Position numbers and translations under genes: made by a program. From contig NZ_LR884459.1 in NCBI RefSeq assembly GCF_904848165.1, positions 1,116,001-1,180,000 of the forward strand: a stretch of 64,000 nt of DNA. Reading direction: 5' to 3'. The notes under the pieces are model-generated. The model did not search any database. It saw only the letters and a list, made by a program, of their open reading frames with translations, and was not told the origin of the DNA. The stretch is from Psychrobacter arenosus (GTDB lineage: Bacteria; Pseudomonadota; Gammaproteobacteria; Pseudomonadales; Moraxellaceae). How positions within the stretch are numbered: the first letter of the stretch is position 1; every line of letters begins with the position of its first letter. Positions 56,598 through 64,000 of this stretch are shown one piece after another.

Positions 56598-58370
56598 TTG
56601 CCCACTCAACCTTATTCGTCTCAGCGCTGTTTATTCAAAGCCTACGATATTCGTGGTGAGCGGGCATTGTTTTCAGACCGTTTTATCAAAGAATTAAGCG
56701 AAGTATTTACTGAGAAATTGCTACTAGCAGCGCCTGCCGCCGTCGTCATAGGTCATGATGTGCGCGAAGGGAGCGCAGCTATCGCTCAACAGTTTTTAGA
56801 GACTTTGCAAGCGGCTGGGATTGCTACGGTTTGGTTAGGAATGGTCACTACCCCAATCATGGCGTTTTGGGCACACCAATATGACGGCTACGGCATCATT
56901 GCTACCGCCAGCCATTCTCCGGTTAACATTAATGGTATTAAGTGGTTATGGGACGGAGAGTCACCCAGTAGTGACGATATTATGGCGCTATATGAAGCGT
57001 TATTGCAGCGTCCTAAACCGGGGGCTGTGGCTGCCTTAAATGGTGGCGCTTTAGACTCAAGCACTTTAGAATCAGCCATTCTGGATTCAAACCCTTTAAA
57101 AACAGATAACTCTTCTGCAGAAGACACGCTATTTCCGCATACTCTTAATGCTGCTACCGTAGCTGGCACCTATTTTACTGGTATGGCTACAGCGCTACGT
57201 TATATTCAGCAGACCAATTCACGGTCTAGCCAGCAGATCTCTAGTCAAAACACTCGCTTTAAGATTGTTATTGATTGCCTAAATGGGGCTACAGGGCCTT
57301 TTGCCTATAGCTTATTCGCCCAGTTTTCTGACTTATGCAGCGACGTCATCGTCCTAAACGCTACCCCTGACGGCAGCTTTCCCAAAGGCAATCCCGATCC
57401 AACTGAATCTGGGCGTCTACATGAGTTACAGCAAGCGGTAATACATCATAAGGCAGATATTGGGTTTAGTTTTGACGGCGATGGCGATCGTCTAGCGGTT
57501 GTGGATGGTCAAGGGCATCCCGTGGCTTCAGACCATCTGCTCTATCTATTGGCCCAAATTGCTATTGTTGAGCGCGATCCAAACGCTACCCAGCATTCTG
57601 CATCTTCCCTATCTCATACCAATGCTGATAACAATACCAATGTTGATGTTGAACCGCTATCTGCTAGCCGCCCTGCCGTCCTGTTTGATGTGAAATGCTC
57701 GCACCATTTGCCTCTATTGATTGACCAAATCGGTGGTCAACCTAAGATGAGCAAGACGGGTAGCAGCATCATGCGCAAGACGCTACAGGCGGGCGATAAT
57801 CAGGTGATATTTGCCGGCGAGCTGTCCGGCCATTTCTTATTTAACGATGGCTATTTTGTTTTACACGACGATGCGATGTACGCGGCAGTTAGACTACTCA
57901 ACTGGTTAAGCCGACAGTCTTTATATTTGACAGATATCGTGGCGCGCCTACCCAGTATGGTGAATACCCCCGATGTGTATTTACCGCTGCCACGGATTGA
58001 ATATACGGGCACCCATCAGCAGTCGGTCTTACAAAAGCTCTCAAATCTGTGTCATCAGCTGATATCTTGCTGCCCTAGTGATTTCAACTCAGTCTTAGCG
58101 AGCCAAGGGCAATCGGCCACGCTCACTGACGCTAACACTATGGGCTTGCCGAGTAATACACGGCTGACTTGCATCGATGGTATTCGTTTAGATTTTGCTA
58201 CGGGTTTTGGCGTTATTCGCCCCTCGAACACTAGCCATAGCATTACCGTGCGTTTTGCGGGCAATACCATGGCCGATTTACGCGCTATCCAACAGCGTTT
58301 TGTAGCATTATGCCAACATATTGATGGCGGATTGGCAGATGAGATAGCCAAGATACGTCCAAGCGGTTAA
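56598..58370 (+). CDS. algC: Phosphomannomutase/phosphoglucomutase
   Basis: A 590-residue enzyme interconverting hexose 1- and 6-phosphates for envelope polysaccharides. FKAYDIRG (13-20), the phosphoserine loop TASHSPVNINGIKWL (Ser105; family usually has SHNP), the metal loop FDGDGDR (292-298), GELSGHFLFND and RPSNTSHSITVRFAG (phosphate-binding). It is about 125 residues longer than P. aeruginosa AlgC (463). Extra residues are low-complexity inserts at about 140-187 and 328-356. Starts at a TTG with AGGA 7 bases upstream. Confidence 0.93.
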   Translation: MPTQPYSSQRCLFKAYDIRGERALFSDRFIKELSEVFTEKLLLAAPAAVVIGHDVREGSAAIAQQFLETLQAAGIATVWLGMVTTPIMAFWAHQYDGYGIIATASHSPVNINGIKWLWDGESPSSDDIMALYEALLQRPKPGAVAALNGGALDSSTLESAILDSNPLKTDNSSAEDTLFPHTLNAATVAGTYFTGMATALRYIQQTNSRSSQQISSQNTRFKIVIDCLNGATGPFAYSLFAQFSDLCSDVIVLNATPDGSFPKGNPDPTESGRLHELQQAVIHHKADIGFSFDGDGDRLAVVDGQGHPVASDHLLYLLAQIAIVERDPNATQHSASSLSHTNADNNTNVDVEPLSASRPAVLFDVKCSHHLPLLIDQIGGQPKMSKTGSSIMRKTLQAGDNQVIFAGELSGHFLFNDGYFVLHDDAMYAAVRLLNWLSRQSLYLTDIVARLPSMVNTPDVYLPLPRIEYTGTHQQSVLQKLSNLCHQLISCCPSDFNSVLASQGQSATLTDANTMGLPSNTRLTCIDGIRLDFATGFGVIRPSNTSHSITVRFAGNTMADLRAIQQRFVALCQHIDGGLADEIAKIRPSG

Positions 58371-58486
58371 AATACCCTCACTTTTTGCTACCAGCTGTCT
58401 GAGCCCTACCATGACTGCAGCTGGCGAGCCAAATATTCGCTAGACCCTAAGCCCCAAGCTACTTTTACTCTCCCACCCCACTCTAA

Positions 58487-59419
<933 letters not shown>

Positions 59420-59483
59420 CTTACTCTCATTTTATACCCACTGCTTATAATGATTTTAGACCCGTATTATTACGAGGTAAGTT

Positions 59484-59714
59484 ATGGCGCTCTGGCTTTG
59501 GTGTACCCTATTTATCGGTTATAGCCTTTATTGTTGGTGGATTATTGGCTATGGCGGCGCCCACTGGGTAGTCGGCTGGAAGTCTTGGTTTTTTATTGAT
59601 TGGCTAGCGCTAGACTGGACTGCTGAGCAAATCCGGATGTACGTGCTCATCATTTGGCTCGCCAGTCTAGTCTACTTTATCCTCGGCCTTTGGAAACCGG
59701 AGCTTAGATTCTAA
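59484..59714 (+). CDS. Small Trp-rich membrane protein, unknown function
   Basis: A 76-residue protein with two predicted transmembrane helices (about 3-22 and 50-70), ten tryptophans and a short charged tail (KPELRF). GAGGTAA lies directly before the ATG, 64 bases after the argB stop, so it is likely in the argB transcript. I do not recognise a family. The terminator at 59755-59792 closes the unit. Confidence 0.7.
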   Translation: MALWLWCTLFIGYSLYCWWIIGYGGAHWVVGWKSWFFIDWLALDWTAEQIRMYVLIIWLASLVYFILGLWKPELRF

Positions 59715-59754
59715 AATCCTTCTCGATTCTAAAGTATTTCTCTAATACCGCACC

Positions 59755-59792
59755 AAAAAGGCCTATATCAGCAAATGATGTAGGCCTTTTTT
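59755..59792 (+). terminator. Terminator after the argB unit
   Basis: AAAAAGGCCTA (59755-59765) pairs with TAGGCCTTTTTT (59781-59792). The symmetrical A- and T-runs could also terminate the minus-strand gene at 59842-60201. Confidence 0.9.
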
Positions 59793-59841
59793 ATTCAGCA
59801 GCTTAATTCTTTATTAAACAACAGAGTGGCTGTTTAACTGT

Positions 59842-60201
59842 TTAATAAGCACAAAACTCTACTGAGCTATGGGTGCTATTACCAAATATCTTCATATAAT
59901 GGTTGCCTTTACGTTGGGTATAGTAAGAGGTCTCATCTTGTTCCCGATCGCCATCAAGACGGCCATTTGGTCCCGATACATACGCCACACTAATTTGATC
60001 GTTGCCCACATTACGAACCACTAGGTTTTGATTGGCGGCTAAATACAGACGGAAGGTTTTACCGCTTTTAATATTGCCAGAGAAGCTGCCGCAATAGCTG
60101 TTTTTAGCAAAGGTGACTTTCGTAGAAGACTCGGCGGCCTGCACGGAGGTCATCATCAAGGCGGAAGTGGCCAATAAGGTGGTTATTAGAAGCTTTTTCA
60201 T
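59842..60201 (-). CDS. Small periplasmic protein of unknown function
   Basis: A 119-residue protein with a clear signal peptide (MKKLLITTLLATSALMMTSV, cleaved near VQA-AE) and a mature beta-rich domain of about 95 residues. Two cysteines, in NSYCGSFSG and VEFCAY, would form a disulfide. The beta-strand pattern FRLYLAANQNLVVRNVG ... HYMKIFGN resembles pre-peptidase-like or lysozyme-inhibitor-like sandwich folds only loosely. No family recognised. Confidence 0.7.
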   Translation of the reverse strand: MKKLLITTLLATSALMMTSVQAAESSTKVTFAKNSYCGSFSGNIKSGKTFRLYLAANQNLVVRNVGNDQISVAYVSGPNGRLDGDREQDETSYYTQRKGNHYMKIFGNSTHSSVEFCAY

Positions 60202-60552
60202 AGCGCTATCCTTGTTTGTATAGTTATGTCCATAATTAGGCTAACTGATAAAGCGTTTGGCTTAGCCTGATACTATTACTATTGGTTCTCATGTTGTAGG
60301 CACATTTCTGTTCATATCTATTCGCAGATTAACTCAACACTATAATGAATAATGGTTTCTTTATAATTAATAGCTGACTAATGAGTGAATTAACCTCTAC
60401 TACTCCATAATAAGATAATGGTCGATAAAGTCTTATGGTTTTGTGTGACAACTTATAGGTATTTTATTTTTGCTAACTCGATGATAACTGCCTGACCTGC
60501 CTTATTATTTTGCTAATAAATTCAGGGTTACCAGCTGTAGTTTAGACTTTAC
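60202..60552. other. Intergenic region between two minus-strand genes
   Basis: About 350 AT-rich bases. No gene or strong structure seen; it should hold the promoter of the periplasmic protein. Confidence 0.5.
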
Positions 60553-60918
60553 CTAGCCAAAAACTGTGTCAAATTCCGCTTCGTCAAAGCCACAAAACAC
60601 TACTGTACTGCCATTATGCTCGCCTTCTATTAACGGGCGTTTAATCATACTGGTATTGGCTAGCATAAGCTCAATCGCGGTATTTTGATCCGCATCCGCT
60701 GCGGCTTTTTGCTCATCGCTTAGTTTGCGCCAAGTCGTGCCGCGTTTATTTAACACTTTGTCTATGCCTAAGCTGTCCACCCAACGTTGCACACTTTCTT
60801 TATCAATCCCTTGTTTTTTATAATCATGAAACTCGTAGGGTACGCCAAGCTCGTCCAGCTTGGTAAAGGCTTTTTTCATACTGTTGCAAGACTTAATACC
60901 GTAGATAGTGATGGTCAT
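60553..60918 (-). CDS. ArsC/Spx/YffB-family thioredoxin-fold protein
   Basis: A 121-residue protein of the arsenate reductase-like family. MTITIYGIKSCNSMKKAFTK has the single active-site-position cysteine (Cys10), then DYKKQGIDKESVQRWVDSLG, NKRGTTWRKLS and SMIKRPLIE (the cis-proline-type RP motif). It matches YffB-type proteins, which are glutathione-linked or of unknown function, more than true ArsC, which would have Arg60/94/107 in the reductase pattern. No ars genes are near. Confidence 0.85.
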   Translation of the reverse strand: MTITIYGIKSCNSMKKAFTKLDELGVPYEFHDYKKQGIDKESVQRWVDSLGIDKVLNKRGTTWRKLSDEQKAAADADQNTAIELMLANTSMIKRPLIEGEHNGSTVVFCGFDEAEFDTVFG

Positions 60919-61245
60919 GTGGACTCCTTACCAATGTAATAAAATGAAGGGATAGCGGGCGGTTATAAGGACTGCTATAAAGGGTAGCCAATATTGTATT
61001 AGCAAGAGTATTGCCGACCTCACTAGAATTAGCAACCCAGCTCGCTATTTATAGCTCGGTTCTTCATAGCGCCCCTTTCTTCTCAAAGTTTACTTTGGCA
61101 GACACGCATCTTATCGCTTCGCCATCGCAATTTATCCCGATTTAGGCTATCCTAGCGTATCTAAATTTTTTGTGTTTGTAGGCTAGTAAAATCCCAATAA
61201 ATGGTTTTGCTACTCTGCCCTTTTTCCTTGAGCCCCTTAGCCATT
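60919..61245. other. Divergent yffB-like/leuS intergenic region
   Basis: About 330 bases with no other gene. An in-frame extension of leuS to an ATG at 61201 has no ribosome site and no family sequence. Confidence 0.5.
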
Positions 61246-63933
61246 ATGAGTAACGACATGCAAGCCGACAGCCCGTCAGATATCCAAAACAATACTTTAT
61301 ATAACCCGCAAACTATTGAAGCTGCCCAGCAACATAAATGGGAAGCGGATGCCCGCTATGAAGTCAGCAATGACAAGTCGGACATGCCTACCCGCTATAT
61401 GCTGTCGATGTTCCCTTACCCGAGTGGCAAGCTGCACATGGGTCACGTGCGTAACTATACGATCTCTGATGTGTTAAGCCGTTACTACCGCCTTAAAGGC
61501 TATGATGTCATGCAGCCTATGGGTTGGGATGCGTTTGGTCTACCAGCGGAAAACGCGGCTATTGCCAATCAAACCCCACCCGCTGAGTGGACGTTTGCCA
61601 ATATTGACAACATGCGCTCGCAACTTAAGCTATTGGGTCTCTCTATCGACTGGTCGCGTGAGTTTGCCACTTGTACGCCTGAATATTACCGCTGGGAGCA
61701 GTGGTTATTCTTACAGTTGTATAAAAAAGGCTTGGTTTATAAAAAGCTTGCGACCGTAAACTGGGATCCAGTAGACAACACCGTATTGGCGAATGAGCAG
61801 GTTATCGATGGTAAAGGCTGGCGCAGTGGTGCTCCAGTTGAGAAACGCGATATCCCGATGTATTACTTCAATATCACCAGCTATGCCGATGAGCTACTGG
61901 ACGATTTAGACCAATTAGAAGGCAAATGGTCTCCTGAAGTTATCACTATGCAGCGCAATTGGATTGGCCGTAGTGCGGGTATGGAAGTGCACTTCCCTTA
62001 CGATTTAGAAGGCGAAACCAATACTTTAGACGTGTTCACTACCCGTCCCGATACCTTAATGGGCGTGACTTATGTGGCCGTCGCTGCTGAGCACCCATTG
62101 GCACAATATGCGGCTGAGCGTAACGAGGCTATCGCACAATTCTGTAATGAGTGTAAGCAAGGCTCGGTTGCCGAAGCTGATATCGCTAAAGCCGAGAAAA
62201 AGGGTATGGACACCGGCTTGACAGTCACCCATCCTTTGACTGGTGAAAAAGTGGCAGTATGGGTCGCCAACTACGTCTTAATGAGCTATGGCTCTGGTGC
62301 CGTTATGGCGGTGCCTGCGCATGATGAGCGTGACTTTGAATTTGCTACCAAATACAACCTGCCGATCAAACAAGTTATTAATATTCCAGCGGGCTATTTC
62401 GAAACTGCTAACGACAGTGAAGTTGGTGCTTATACCGAGCGCAATACGCTAGTCAACTCTGGCGAGTTTGATGGTATGGACTTTGATCAAGCTTTCGAGG
62501 CTATGCTAGCTAAGCTTGAGCCCCAAGAGCTCGGCTCTAAAAAGATTCAATACCGTCTGCGTGATTGGGGCGTATCTCGTCAGCGCTATTGGGGTTGCCC
62601 AATCCCAATGGTCAACTGTGAGCATTGTGGTACCGTGCCTGTTGATGAAGCTGACTTACCAGTTAAATTGCCAACCGACGTGGTACCTGATGGCCGTGGT
62701 AACCCCCTAAAAAATATCCCTGAGTTCGTGAATACCACTTGTCCTAAATGTGGTAGCGATGCTGAGCGCGAGACCGATACTTTCGATACGTTTGTAGAGT
62801 CGAGCTGGTATTACGCGCGCTTTGCTAGCCCGCACGATAGCGACAACATGGTTAATAAGTCAGCAGCCAATAAGTGGTTGCCGGTCGACCAATATGTCGG
62901 CGGTGTTGAGCATGCGGTCATGCATTTACTTTATGCGCGCTTCTTCCATAAGTTGATGCGTGACGAAGGCTTAGTTTCTGGCGATGAGCCGTTTGCTAAT
63001 TTGATGACCCAAGGCATGGTGTTGGCAGGTACTTTCTTACGAGAAAACGCCGATGGCAGCACCACTTATTACTTCCCACATGATGTCGATATTGAGTTTG
63101 ACGACCGTGGCCAGCCTATCAAGGCGACCTTAAAGTCAGACGGTCAACCCGTGAAAATCGGGAAGATTGAGAAGATGTCAAAATCGAAGAATAACGGCAT
63201 TGACCCCCAAACCACTATTGATGAATATGGCGCGGATACGGTACGTCTTTACACCCTATTTACTGCCCCTGCTGAGCAGACCTTAGAGTGGTCAGACGAT
63301 GCGCTAAAAGGCCCTTATAACTTCTTGAAAAAAGTCTGGCGTATCAGCCAAGAGCACTTGCAAGACTTAGAGCAGGCTGGGGTAAAAGCTAGCGATATTA
63401 TTAGCTACATCGATACGACCCATCTAAGTAAAGCCGGCAAAAACCTACGCCGTAAAGCCCATGAAACTATCGCTAAAATTGATAAAGATTTAGGCGAGCG
63501 TTTGGCCCTAAATACACCAGTATCCAGCTTAATGGAATTGGGTAATGAGCTGGCTAGCTACGATAGCAAGCAAGAGAGCGATAGCGCGCTAGGGTTAGCA
63601 GTGAAGACCGAAGCATTGGTTGATCTGCTGATTATGCTAGCCGCTTATGCCCCGCATATCGCTGAGCAAATTCTAGAACAGTTAGGCTATGACACGGTCA
63701 ATTTAACCTTCCCTGTCGTCGATACGACCGCTTTGGTACAAGACAGCATTACTATGGTGGTCCAAGTTAACGGTAAAGTCCGTGGCAAGATGGAAGTGGC
63801 GCCTGGTACTAGCGCGGATGAAATTAAAGCGCAAGCTAAAGCGATTGAAAGTGTCCAAAAATTCTTGGTCGGCGAAATCAAAAAAGAAATCGTCGTACCA
63901 AATAAACTCGTTAACATCGTGGTGGCCGGCTAA
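61246..63933 (+). CDS. leuS: Leucyl-tRNA synthetase
   Basis: An 895-residue class I synthetase. The signature [17 protein letters not shown] has HMGH at 64-67, the CP1 editing domain (about 225-420) includes [20 protein letters not shown] and [17 protein letters not shown], and KMSKSKNNG lies near 643. A zinc-type CEHCG...CPKCG pair (about 450-505) is also present. The start codon is uncertain (61246 or 61258); neither has a strong ribosome site. Followed by an lptE-like start, as in E. coli. Confidence 0.97.
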   Translation: MSNDMQADSPSDIQNNTLYNPQTIEAAQQHKWEADARYEVSNDKSDMPTRYMLSMFPYPSGKLHMGHVRNYTISDVLSRYYRLKGYDVMQPMGWDAFGLPAENAAIANQTPPAEWTFANIDNMRSQLKLLGLSIDWSREFATCTPEYYRWEQWLFLQLYKKGLVYKKLATVNWDPVDNTVLANEQVIDGKGWRSGAPVEKRDIPMYYFNITSYADELLDDLDQLEGKWSPEVITMQRNWIGRSAGMEVHFPYDLEGETNTLDVFTTRPDTLMGVTYVAVAAEHPLAQYAAERNEAIAQFCNECKQGSVAEADIAKAEKKGMDTGLTVTHPLTGEKVAVWVANYVLMSYGSGAVMAVPAHDERDFEFATKYNLPIKQVINIPAGYFETANDSEVGAYTERNTLVNSGEFDGMDFDQAFEAMLAKLEPQELGSKKIQYRLRDWGVSRQRYWGCPIPMVNCEHCGTVPVDEADLPVKLPTDVVPDGRGNPLKNIPEFVNTTCPKCGSDAERETDTFDTFVESSWYYARFASPHDSDNMVNKSAANKWLPVDQYVGGVEHAVMHLLYARFFHKLMRDEGLVSGDEPFANLMTQGMVLAGTFLRENADGSTTYYFPHDVDIEFDDRGQPIKATLKSDGQPVKIGKIEKMSKSKNNGIDPQTTIDEYGADTVRLYTLFTAPAEQTLEWSDDALKGPYNFLKKVWRISQEHLQDLEQAGVKASDIISYIDTTHLSKAGKNLRRKAHETIAKIDKDLGERLALNTPVSSLMELGNELASYDSKQESDSALGLAVKTEALVDLLIMLAAYAPHIAEQILEQLGYDTVNLTFPVVDTTALVQDSITMVVQVNGKVRGKMEVAPGTSADEIKAQAKAIESVQKFLVGEIKKEIVVPNKLVNIVVAG

Positions 63934-64000
63934 TGCGTAGCGTCTCTTCTCTGCTTTCTAAGTGGTTTTCTGTGCGGTTCTCTGCTCTGGTGACTAAAGG
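63933..64000 (+). CDS. lptE: Probable LPS-assembly lipoprotein LptE, 5' end only
   Basis: The leuS stop and a new ATG overlap (TAATG, 63931-63935). The 22 codons available begin [13 protein letters not shown], basic then hydrophobic, consistent with the start of a signal peptide. The lptE call rests on gene order (leuS-lptE-holA) only; the lipobox lies outside the window. Confidence 0.5.
   Translation, partial: MRSVSSLLSKWFSVRFSALVTK

Noticed and set aside
61201..61245. Upstream ATG of leuS
   Set aside because: No ribosome site, and LeuS homologues begin near the later ATG.

Overview
The window reads as chromosomal housekeeping DNA from a gammaproteobacterium of the Moraxellaceae, most like Psychrobacter. 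That assignment is inferred from gene order and protein character (dut-algC-argB, phoH-ybeY, rplU-rpmA divergent from ispB, leuS followed by an lptE-like start, a complete nuoA-N operon with fused nuoCD, acidic proteins, frequent TTG starts). I did no database comparison. There is no rRNA, tRNA, CRISPR array, prophage or intact insertion sequence that I can see.

Region 1 (1-5.6 kb) is de novo NAD synthesis: nadC (cut by the window edge), a Nudix-fold winged-helix regulator of the NadQ/NrtR kind, then divergent nadA-nadB. Two near-identical interrupted palindromes lie upstream of nadC and of nadA and are the likely operators. Region 2 (5.7-19.1 kb) is mixed: a LysO-like lysine exporter, a YgjP-like metallopeptidase, an unrecognised membrane-anchored protein, two OmpA-domain lipoproteins flanking two ubiquinone hydroxylase genes with a decayed toxin-antitoxin locus between them, phoH-ybeY, a small-conductance mechanosensitive channel, a TonB-like protein and a conserved unknown.

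Region 3 (19.3-37.2 kb) is ferredoxin-NADP reductase followed by the 13-gene nuo operon for NADH dehydrogenase I on the minus strand, with a good sigma70-like promoter upstream of nuoA. Several subunits carry extra segments compared with E. coli (NuoK N-terminus, NuoM His/Ala insert, NuoG charged linker, NuoA and NuoJ C-termini). Region 4 (37.6-48.6 kb) holds lolA, rpmA-rplU, ispB and a tripartite RND efflux operon (adaptor, pump, outer-membrane channel) preceded by a long intergenic stretch that contains a MerR-type promoter. Region 5 (48.7-64 kb) holds a hotdog thioesterase, hemB, ompW, rep helicase, mgtE, dut, algC, argB, two small uncharacterised proteins, an ArsC/Spx-type protein, leuS and the first codons of a probable lptE.

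The observations most worth following are the NadQ-type regulon with its paired operators, the palindromic 20-bp-spacer promoter near 41.68 kb that has no obvious cognate gene, the vapBC remnant inside the ubi cluster, the long N-terminal extension of NuoK, and the unrecognised membrane protein with an hhhDxD motif at 7.3-8.7 kb. I did not find a clearly new multi-gene system.
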